Shown: positions 8,723-15,757 of the stretch, one piece after another
Numbering within the stretch: the first letter of the stretch is position 1
Layout of the letters: each line of letters starts with the position of its first letter
Assembly (NCBI GenBank): GCA_964414345.1
Contig: CAYPWF010000001.1
Location: forward strand, 1-64,000
Direction of reading: 5' to 3'
From: Desulfocorpusculum sp964414345
GTDB taxonomy: Bacteria; Desulfobacterota; Desulfocorpusculales; Desulfocorpusculum
DNA length: 64,000 nt
Made by a program: the position numbers and the translations under genes
Notes under the pieces: generated by a model
Database searches by the model: none
What the model saw: the letters and a program-made list of their open reading frames with translations, nothing else
Told to the model about the DNA's origin: nothing

Positions 8723-10091
8723 GGCCGTAGCGTTTTATCTTGGCATAAAGAGTGGAGCGGTCGATTCCAAGAATCTTGGCCGTGCGTTTTATATTCCAGC
8801 CGGTTTCCTCCAGGATATTTTGGATGTGGGTCTTTTCCACCTCTTGGAGGGTCAGTTGGCCCGCATGGGCTTGGTGGATAAGGGATTCCTGGGCCTCGCC
8901 TATAAGAGAACGCCTGGAAAGATAGGGTGGAAGATCCTCAGGCAGAATCACTCCTCCACGGTTTATTATGACAGCCCTTTCTATGACATTTTCCAACTCC
9001 CTGACGTTTCCAGGCCAGTCGTGCTCGATCAGGATCTGAAGCACCTCCTCGCTTACGCCCTCCACGCGTTTGCCTGACTCCATGTTGAATTTTTCTACAA
9101 AATGATCCACCAGCAGGGGGATGTCCTCCTTGCGTTCTCTTAAGGGAGGCAGGTTGATGGATATAACGTTGAGTCTATAGTACAGATCCTCACGGAAGCT
9201 TCCTTCCCGAACTGCCTGTTCCAGGTTCTTGTTGGTGGCTGCTATGACACGCACGTCCACCCGGATGGATTCCTCCCCGCCTACTCTGTGAAACTCTCTT
9301 TCCTGCAATACTCTGAGCAGGTTCAGCTGCAGTTTGGGGCTTATTTCCCCTATTTCGTCCAGGAAGATGGACCCACCGTCGGCCAGCTCGAATTTTCCCC
9401 TCTTGAGGCCCTTGGCGTCTGTAAAGGCCCCTTTCTCATGGCCGAACAGTTCGCTTTCCAGCAAAGTTTCAACCAAGGCCGCGCAGGAGACCGACACGAA
9501 GGGATGGTGGGCCCGGTTGCTGCTATAGTGAATGGCCCTGGCAATGAGTTCCTTGCCGGTTCCGCTTTCCCCACGAATCAAGACTGTGGAGCGGGTATCT
9601 GCTATGGTTGAAATGAGCTCAAAGATCTGCTGCATCTTGTGACTCTTGCTTATTATGCCCTGCCGGTCATAGCGTTTTTCCAGTTTCAGCTTTAGATAAA
9701 TGTTTTCTCTTCTTACAGCCAAGTCGTCCAGAATGTGGTGCAGGGTCAGAGAGAGTTCTTCAGGGTTGAAAGGCTTGGTTATGTAATCGGTGGCTCCCTG
9801 TTTCATGGCCCTGATTGCACTGTCCACACTTCCATAAGCGGTTATCATCAAGACCGGGGTGTTAGGCTGATAGTGTTTGCAATGTTTCAAAATCTCCAAG
9901 CCGTCCATATCCGGGAGCTTCAAGTCCAGCAACACCGCGTCGTACACGTTTTGCCTGAGGGCCTCCATGGCCTCCTTGCCCGTAGCCAGGGCCTCCACCC
10001 TGAATCCGTCCTCTTGGAGCCATGCGCAAAGAGAATCCCGCATGATCTCCTCATCATCCACCACCAGGATATGGGCCGCCGCCATCTTCAT
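8682..10091 (-). CDS. Sigma-54-dependent response regulator (NtrC family)
   Basis: A 469-residue bacterial enhancer-binding protein. It has a receiver domain (phosphoacceptor Asp56, acidic pocket VVDDEE), an AAA+ domain with Walker A GESGTGKE at residues 174-181, and a C-terminal Fis-type HTH around residues 431-457 (RTAKILGIDRSTLYAKIKRYGL). The loop that contacts sigma-54 reads GAFTDA (221-226) rather than GAFTGA. Its ATG overlaps the kinase stop as ATGA, so it is translationally coupled to the upstream histidine kinase. Target genes would carry -24/-12 promoters; I did not identify one in the window. Confidence 0.93.
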   Translation of the reverse strand: MKMAAAHILVVDDEEIMRDSLCAWLQEDGFRVEALATGKEAMEALRQNVYDAVLLDLKLPDMDGLEILKHCKHYQPNTPVLMITAYGSVDSAIRAMKQGATDYITKPFNPEELSLTLHHILDDLAVRRENIYLKLKLEKRYDRQGIISKSHKMQQIFELISTIADTRSTVLIRGESGTGKELIARAIHYSSNRAHHPFVSVSCAALVETLLESELFGHEKGAFTDAKGLKRGKFELADGGSIFLDEIGEISPKLQLNLLRVLQEREFHRVGGEESIRVDVRVIAATNKNLEQAVREGSFREDLYYRLNVISINLPPLRERKEDIPLLVDHFVEKFNMESGKRVEGVSEEVLQILIEHDWPGNVRELENVIERAVIINRGGVILPEDLPPYLSRRSLIGEAQESLIHQAHAGQLTLQEVEKTHIQNILEETGWNIKRTAKILGIDRSTLYAKIKRYGLRPEEEQDKNGSR

Positions 10092-11638
10092 AAGGCTGAC
10101 TCCGCGCCTCGAGCCTCTGCTCTGACCCTCCTTTTGGGGTTGGCCACATTCAGTTGAATGGTTACCTTGGTGCCCTTGCCGGGCTGGCTGTCTATGCTTA
10201 TGTCAGCGTTGTGCTTTTCCAGGATTCCGTAGACCACTGAAAGCCCCATTCCTGTGCCGCCTCTCTTGGTTGTAAAAAAAGGGTCAAAAACCCGGTAGAT
10301 GTTTTTCTCCGAGATCCCTTCACCCGTATCTTGGATTTCCACCAGCACAGTTTCGGATTCCTTGTGAAACTGGGTGTGGATACTCAAGACACGCTCTTCC
10401 CCCTTCATGGCCTCTATGGCGTTTATGATCACGTTCAGGAAGACCTGTTTGAGCTGCCCAAAGTCTCCTGCCACTAAGGGCACATCCTTGTAATGCTTTT
10501 CCAGGAGCACATCACTCATGAGGAGCTTGAAATTCAAGAGAAACAGGGTGTCATCCAGCACCCGGTGAATGTCAATCTCTCTTAGGTCCGGCTCCGAGCT
10601 CTTGGCAAAGTCCAGGAGGTTCTTCACTATGTGGCCGCAGCGCTCGGTCTCCTTCTCCATGGTGACCAGGTATTGCCTTATGGTGGAGTGCTGTTCCTCC
10701 CCGAGGCGACCGCTTTCCAGCCTCCTACGGATCAACTTCAGATATGTGAGAATGCCGGCCAGAGGATTGCTTATCTCGTGGGCCACGCTGGCAGCCAGTT
10801 GGCCCATGGAAGCGAATTTCTCGGAGCGGATCATGTGGGACTGAGCCTTTCTGATAGCCTCATTTTGCCTTTGCAATTCCTCCTTGCTGAGTTCCAGCTC
10901 GCGGGTCTTGGATTCCAATTGTTCATGGTACCTGGCTAGGTCCGCACTCATCTGTTCCAGGGAACGGGCCAGCATTCCCAGCTCTCCCCGGGAGGCAATG
11001 GGGACGGCCCTGGGAAACCTTCCTTGGCCTATCTGCCTGACGGATTCAGTCAGAACGTGAATGGGGCGGATGGTACTGAAATAAACGATCACCGCCACCG
11101 ACATGGCGCAGAGAATTGAGACCAAAACTATGCGCCACACTACTGCAGGCACGTTTTCGAGTCCTTTCTCTACAACCCCCAGGTCCACACCCACATGCAC
11201 GCTCCCCATCACTTCAGAGGAAAGCGGCACAGCCAAATCCATCACCGGGGTGTCAGGGCTTCCCGCCTGGGCCAAGCCTAAGGCTTCCAAGGCGGCTCCC
11301 TGAGGCCCGACGGCCATCACTTCTCCATTTCGGCCCAGAATGGCTATGTATGAGACTCCGTGAATTTTAGCCAATTCCTGAAGCAGGAAAGCCAGCGAGG
11401 AAGGGTCCTGTCTCACAGCCCCCCTTTGGATGCTCCTGGCAATGCTCTGAGCAATGCTCTCCCCTCTGGCCTTCAAGTCTTCCCTTAGTGAGTCCACGTA
11501 CTTGGTTCTGATGATGACCCAGGTTATGGTCCCAAAGACTATGAGGCTCAGGAGCACAAGAAAGGCTATCTGATGCGCTATGCCGAAACGCCAGGAAAGG
11601 GGCCTTGGCCTGAGATTTTTTGAAAGTATCTTGCTCAA
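10088..11638 (-). CDS. Membrane sensor histidine kinase, partner of the NtrC-type regulator
   Basis: A 516-residue inner-membrane kinase. Transmembrane helices at about 24-46 and 168-190 enclose a periplasmic sensor region of some 120 residues. A HAMP domain (191-240) and a coiled linker follow, then a HisKA domain with the H-box VAHEISNPLAG (phospho-His287) and a HATPase domain with DTGEGISEKN and GGTGMGLSVVYGI. The start is TTG 11638 with AAGGAG nine bases upstream, inside the end of a possible small reading frame. The ligand is unknown; the neighbourhood (murJ upstream) hints at envelope sensing, but that is inference. Confidence 0.92.
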   Translation of the reverse strand: MSKILSKNLRPRPLSWRFGIAHQIAFLVLLSLIVFGTITWVIIRTKYVDSLREDLKARGESIAQSIARSIQRGAVRQDPSSLAFLLQELAKIHGVSYIAILGRNGEVMAVGPQGAALEALGLAQAGSPDTPVMDLAVPLSSEVMGSVHVGVDLGVVEKGLENVPAVVWRIVLVSILCAMSVAVIVYFSTIRPIHVLTESVRQIGQGRFPRAVPIASRGELGMLARSLEQMSADLARYHEQLESKTRELELSKEELQRQNEAIRKAQSHMIRSEKFASMGQLAASVAHEISNPLAGILTYLKLIRRRLESGRLGEEQHSTIRQYLVTMEKETERCGHIVKNLLDFAKSSEPDLREIDIHRVLDDTLFLLNFKLLMSDVLLEKHYKDVPLVAGDFGQLKQVFLNVIINAIEAMKGEERVLSIHTQFHKESETVLVEIQDTGEGISEKNIYRVFDPFFTTKRGGTGMGLSVVYGILEKHNADISIDSQPGKGTKVTIQLNVANPKRRVRAEARGAESAL

Positions 11639-11641
11639 GGC

Positions 11642-11839
11642 TCAGACTCCTTGTGCAAAGCTAAACACTCGGGAAGGTTTAAGGCTCTGGAGGCTTCCAC
11701 TTCTTCTAAACTGGGGAGTATCACGGCCCGGTTCTTCCTCAAGCTTAAAGGGGTCTGGATCCCCCAAGTTGCGCCCTCTTAAAAAATGCCACATTTGTGC
11801 TTTCATTTCAAACAGGTGTTCCAGAGGACTTGCCTTCAC
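11642..11839 (-). CDS. Possible small coupling ORF between murJ and the histidine kinase
   Basis: A 65-codon frame (54 codons from the second ATG) fills the gap between murJ and the kinase gene. It starts inside the murJ tail and its TGA lies three bases before the kinase TTG, with the kinase ribosome binding site inside it. No domain is recognisable and the peptide is charged and proline-containing. The position fits a translational coupling leader, but an accidental open frame is at least as likely. Confidence 0.25.
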   Translation of the reverse strand: MKASPLEHLFEMKAQMWHFLRGRNLGDPDPFKLEEEPGRDTPQFRRSGSLQSLKPSRVFSFAQGV

Positions 11840-13421
11840 GGCCCGAGCGGCTCCTCTTTGCCAAGAGATCTCTTAGAAGTTCCTTGAGATCTTCCACTCC
11901 CAGAATCCCCAGAACAGATCCATAGAGGATAACACCCATCAGAACTGTTCCCGCCAGAGCCAAGGCCCGTCTGAGAAGAGGCACTTGGGATCCCCATGGC
12001 AGCCAATCTGCTGCAAGAGCACAGAACCCTCCCATCAGGGCTGAGGCCAGAATCACTTTGGGCACATACCTCAAGAGAATGCCCCATGGAATTCCCTGCA
12101 ACCTGCGGCCCAATCTTTCCATTAAAATACCCAATTGCACAAAGGCGGCCAGAGAAACCGCCAAAGCCAGTCCAGCGTGGGAAAAGGGCCCCATGAGGAT
12201 CAAAGCAAAGAGCACGTTACCTGCCAGGGATACTATGGCCGCCCACATGGGTGTTCGGGTATCCTGCATTGCGTAAAAGAAAGGGCCCACCACCCTGATC
12301 TGAGCCACAAACCACAAGCCTACCGCGTAGCAGAGAAGAGCCTGGGCGCTTAGCCTTGTGGCCATGGGATCGAATTTACCTCTTTGGAAAATCACCTCCA
12401 TCAGGGGCTCTCTAAGCACTATGAGACCCACGGTGGCCGGCAGCATCACAAGGGTGACCTGTCTGAAGGCAAAGCCTAAGGTCTGTTTCAAGGCCTCCAT
12501 GTCGCCCCTGGCCGCTTGATGTGACATGGTGGGCAAAGCCACCGTGCCCAGGGCTATGGCAAAAACCCCAAGGGGGAACTCCATAAGCCTGTCAGCGTAG
12601 AAAAGGTAACTGAGGCTCCCGGCCGGAAGAAGAGAGGCCAAAATGGTTATGACGACCATGTTCACTTGGTACACGGTGGAGCCTACCAGGGAGGGGAGCA
12701 GCAGCTTTCCCACTTTCCTTAGGTGTGGGTCTTTTGGTGCCAACTGCGGTCGGAATCTGAAACCTTTGGCCCTAAGGGGCGGTAACTGCAAGAGGATCTG
12801 GCCTATACCCCCCAGCAACACCCCTATTGCTATGCCCAGCACCGGTTGATCAGTCAGACTGGAAGCCACAAGGCCCGATGCGATCATGGTTAGATTCAAA
12901 AGTACAGGGGCGAAAGCAGGCGCTGCGAAGTGCCCTTGGGCGTTGAGCATACCCATGGCCAAGGCTGCCAAGGAGATCAAGAGTATGTAAGGGAACATGA
13001 GCCTGGTAAGGGTGACGGTCAAAGAAAACTTCTGCGGGTCCTTGATCCATCCCGGAGTCAGCACGGAGACGATTTGGGGAGCCAAAAGCACCCCTGCAGC
13101 CGAAACAGCTGCCAGAAGAGGCAGCAGCCAGCTCAAAAGAATTGATCCTAACCTGAATGCGGCCTCCCGACCTCTAATGGTTTGCAACTCGGTAAACACA
13201 GGGATAAAGGCCGTACTCATGGAGCCTTCGGCAAATATTCTCCTTAGGAAATTGGGAATCCTGAAGGCGGCAAAGAAGCAGTCTGCAGGCATGGAGGCTC
13301 CCAAAACCCAGGCCAAGACTACATCCCTTAGAAGCCCGGTCACCCTGCTAGTGAGGGTGGCCGCGCCCACTACGGCCAGGGAACGGGCCATGGAACGCTG
13401 TTCCGAAGAGCTCATGGGCAT
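11808..13421 (-). CDS. murJ: Lipid II flippase MurJ
   Basis: A 537-residue polytopic inner-membrane protein of the MurJ/MviN family, which flips lipid II to the periplasm for peptidoglycan synthesis. The N-terminus has the family pattern TLTSRVTGLLRDVVLAWVLG, followed by DCFFAAFRIPNFLRRIFAEG, SMSTAFIPVF and a long series of hydrophobic segments consistent with about 14 helices. The C-terminus is basic (KRSRSGREGK). ATG 13421 or ATG 13415 could serve as start. It diverges from rpsT across 63 bases, an arrangement common in proteobacteria. Confidence 0.93.
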   Translation of the reverse strand: MPMSSSEQRSMARSLAVVGAATLTSRVTGLLRDVVLAWVLGASMPADCFFAAFRIPNFLRRIFAEGSMSTAFIPVFTELQTIRGREAAFRLGSILLSWLLPLLAAVSAAGVLLAPQIVSVLTPGWIKDPQKFSLTVTLTRLMFPYILLISLAALAMGMLNAQGHFAAPAFAPVLLNLTMIASGLVASSLTDQPVLGIAIGVLLGGIGQILLQLPPLRAKGFRFRPQLAPKDPHLRKVGKLLLPSLVGSTVYQVNMVVITILASLLPAGSLSYLFYADRLMEFPLGVFAIALGTVALPTMSHQAARGDMEALKQTLGFAFRQVTLVMLPATVGLIVLREPLMEVIFQRGKFDPMATRLSAQALLCYAVGLWFVAQIRVVGPFFYAMQDTRTPMWAAIVSLAGNVLFALILMGPFSHAGLALAVSLAAFVQLGILMERLGRRLQGIPWGILLRYVPKVILASALMGGFCALAADWLPWGSQVPLLRRALALAGTVLMGVILYGSVLGILGVEDLKELLRDLLAKRSRSGREGKSSGTPV

Positions 13422-13484
13422 TGACAGGAAGGCTTATTTTTGGTAGAAAATAAGATCATTTTGCTTTCCGTGGAGGAGGAGAAA

Positions 13485-13754
13485 GTGGCAAACCACCCAT
13501 CAGCCCTTAAGAGAATGAGACAGAACCGCAAGCGCAGGCTGCGTAACCGCATGATGAAGACCCTTGTAAAAAGCCACGTCAGGAAGCTTCTGGCAGCCGT
13601 AGAAGAGCAGAGGATGGAAGATGCCCGGTTGCTGCTTCGTGACACTACGGCCGTTCTCCAAAAAAGCGCATCCAAGGGTGTATACCACCCCAACAGAGCT
13701 TCCCGCCAGATCTCAAGGCTAAGCAGGAAAGTGAATGCTCTTGCAGCCGGATGA
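13485..13754 (+). CDS. rpsT: 30S ribosomal protein S20
   Basis: S20 binds 16S rRNA early in small-subunit assembly. The product is 89 residues, basic and helical, with the family N-terminus ANHPSALKRMRQ and the C-terminal segment IHPNRASR-like YHPNRASRQISRL. The start is the GTG at 13485, directly behind GGAGGAGGA (13472-13480). The longer open frame from 13440 would add 15 unlikely residues. S20 is known for non-AUG starts in several bacteria, linked to autogenous control. The gene converges with holA, with only 12 bases between stops. Confidence 0.95.
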   Translation: MANHPSALKRMRQNRKRRLRNRMMKTLVKSHVRKLLAAVEEQRMEDARLLLRDTTAVLQKSASKGVYHPNRASRQISRLSRKVNALAAG

Positions 13755-13766
13755 GTTCTCAGGAAC

Positions 13767-14810
13767 TTACCCCCTGGTTCTGGCTTGTTTTTTTGCCCTG
13801 GGATATGGACTCTTGGTAAGAGCTGTTCTTATGACCCATTGATCCAGGAGCACTTCCGGATCCAGTCTTCCGCTTTTCATAGCAGTATCCACTCCCATCA
13901 AAGCTCTTAGGGCCGTAAGCAGCCTGGTCTCGTTCCAGGCTGCAGCCTGCCTGAGGAGCCTCTCCCACACAAAATCAGGCACCTGGAGTTCTACCGGGGG
14001 GGGGACTCCCTTTTTTACACTCATGGCTGTCAAAAGAAGTCTTAGTTGTCTGGCCAACATGCCCACTACGGCCAAAGGAGCTGTGCCTTGCCCCAAGATC
14101 CTGTGGAGGGTTCTCAGGGCATGGGCGGTTCTGTTTTCCGAAAGAGCGTCTGTTAGCTCAAACAGGGTACTGGATCTGGCTTCTGCAGCAACATCTTCCA
14201 CATCTGAATCCTGGATTAGTCTTTTCTGCCCCACAAAGGCCAACAGCTTCTGGATCTCCCACTCCAAGGGCCCTTCTTGTGTGCCCACCCTCTGTATCAA
14301 GGCTCTGGCCGCCTCGGCTGTAATATCTTTGCCCTCTTGGCGCACCCTATCCCTGACCCAAGCCTGGGCCCCTGACTCTGAACGGGGTCTTAGCTCCACC
14401 AAAGCGCGTTTTTCCTTGAGGAGCTTTGCCAGTTTTTCAGACTGGGGAGGCTTCTGAGCCCAGAACACCAGACAAGTGCTGGGGCATGGGGCTTGGAAAT
14501 ATCCCAAGGAGCGCTCCAGATCGCTCTTTCGTAACTCAGAGGCATTGTAGACCACGATGAGTTTGTATCTGGAGAGCATGGGCAAGGACCTGGCGATTTC
14601 CAATATCCTTTCCAAGCCCGCTTCACGCGCGTCCAGGCAGACATGGTTGAAGGAGCGGACAGGCTCTGGAACAAACTTTGAACGCAACTCTTCCAACAAG
14701 CTCCTGCCTTTCCCCTGATCCTCCCCATAGAGCCAGATCAGGGCCGGGGCCTCCCCCTTTCTTACGCATTCCATAAGGGCTTCCCAGTTGTCTTTATGGA
14801 ATACTGCCAT
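13767..14810 (-). CDS. holA: DNA polymerase III delta subunit
   Basis: Delta is the wrench of the clamp loader that opens the beta clamp. The 347-residue product has the family layout: an N-terminal domain with PALIWLYGEDQGKGRSLLEEL, then the NASELRKSD region, the helical mini-domain, and the C-terminal collar domain (LGQGTAPLAVVGMLARQLR). A run of nine C residues on the coding strand (13996-14004) encodes part of a proline stretch. The gene follows lptE and leuS in the order known from enterobacteria, but repeat copy C separates it from lptE. Confidence 0.9.
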   Translation of the reverse strand: MAVFHKDNWEALMECVRKGEAPALIWLYGEDQGKGRSLLEELRSKFVPEPVRSFNHVCLDAREAGLERILEIARSLPMLSRYKLIVVYNASELRKSDLERSLGYFQAPCPSTCLVFWAQKPPQSEKLAKLLKEKRALVELRPRSESGAQAWVRDRVRQEGKDITAEAARALIQRVGTQEGPLEWEIQKLLAFVGQKRLIQDSDVEDVAAEARSSTLFELTDALSENRTAHALRTLHRILGQGTAPLAVVGMLARQLRLLLTAMSVKKGVPPPVELQVPDFVWERLLRQAAAWNETRLLTALRALMGVDTAMKSGRLDPEVLLDQWVIRTALTKSPYPRAKKQARTRG

Positions 14811-14924
14811 ATCTCATCCCTGAAGAGCTCCAAGCCTTGTGGCCAGCAATAGGATCCTTCTTCACTGCCCGGACTTTCAAGGGAAATAGATAACTCACCA
14901 TGATGCCCAACCTCTTAGCCAGGA

Positions 14925-15120
14925 GCTTTCTCCAAAGCTTGTGAGTTTCGGGGCTCAAGCCCCCAAATCCCTCCCCTTAAACGCTATAGAATATTTGGGC
15001 TCAAAGCAGGGCTAAATCTGAAACCCAAAAGCCGGGTGTTCTTGAGCATGGATCGGTTTGACCTAACATATCCCCTAAGGTAGCACTCGTTGTCCGCTCA
15101 TGCTGAGTGATGCGGGTCAG
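14925..15120 (+). repeat. Interspersed intergenic element, copy C
   Basis: A plus-strand copy in the 323-base gap between lptE and holA, antisense to their direction. Recognisable parts are CTTTCTCCAAAGCTTGTGAG, GGGGCTCAAGCCCCC, GGGTGTTCTTGAGCATGGA, CGGTTTGACCTAACATAT, and a right end around GTGATGCGGGTCAGC. The right-end hairpin is partly decayed. Nothing else is visible in the gap (14811-14924) apart from the holA leader. The element interrupts a gene order that is contiguous in many proteobacteria. Confidence 0.75.
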
Positions 15121-15133
15121 CATGGTTTTGGGC

Positions 15134-15643
15134 TTACCAGGTGTCCTGCACTCTGGTGCGTATTCTGGATGCCGTCTCCAGGGCTATGCGTGCTATGGCT
15201 TCCCTTTTGGCTCTCTCAGCAGCCAGTACATCCGAGCCTACCGGGTAGTCGGCAAATGTCCTTAGATTCTTATCCCTCCAGAGCTCTTTCCCAGTGGATT
15301 TCTCCACAAAGCTCACATCCAGCACCATGGTGGCCCTGTGTTCCACGGCCAATTTTTTAACTGAAACCGCATGAGGCTCTGAGATGAAAGTCAGGATGGT
15401 TGCTTTCAGCAGGTAACGGCCCTGCCCTGGCTCCACGATTTTCCAGCCAGGAGTCTTTCTCATCTCTGATATGAGTTGCTCGGTAAAAATGGTTTCTATA
15501 CCGGTCTCAACGGTCTTGTTGATGAAAACCGGTATCTCCAAGGTGGCCCCTTCAGGAGCCCTTGCCCCCTGAAAACTGTATCCGCACCCAAATGCCGTCA
15601 GCATTGCCAGAGCCGGAAGAATCGTCTTAAAAAGACGCTCCAT
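15134..15643 (-). CDS. lptE: LPS-assembly lipoprotein LptE
   Basis: An outer-membrane lipoprotein that plugs LptD and helps insert lipopolysaccharide. The 169-residue precursor has a short signal peptide with the lipid-modified cysteine at residue 20 (LTAFGC, a slightly unusual lipobox), followed by GYSFQG. The body has the family pattern TLEIPVFINKTVETGIETIFTE-like start and a C-terminal helix (ERAKREAIARIALETASRI). ATG 15643 is preceded by AAGGAGGTC. The position between leuS and holA supports the call strongly, since sequence conservation of LptE is weak. Confidence 0.85.
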   Translation of the reverse strand: MERLFKTILPALAMLTAFGCGYSFQGARAPEGATLEIPVFINKTVETGIETIFTEQLISEMRKTPGWKIVEPGQGRYLLKATILTFISEPHAVSVKKLAVEHRATMVLDVSFVEKSTGKELWRDKNLRTFADYPVGSDVLAAERAKREAIARIALETASRIRTRVQDTW

Positions 15644-15757
15644 GAAAAGACCTCCTTGTTTTGAATCCTCTTGATCCAAAAAACCAGACGAACCCTCCTG
15701 GCTTCCAGGACGGCTCCCCTAGAAGCTTCTTATCAATACAGACCCGGCAGGCACCGG

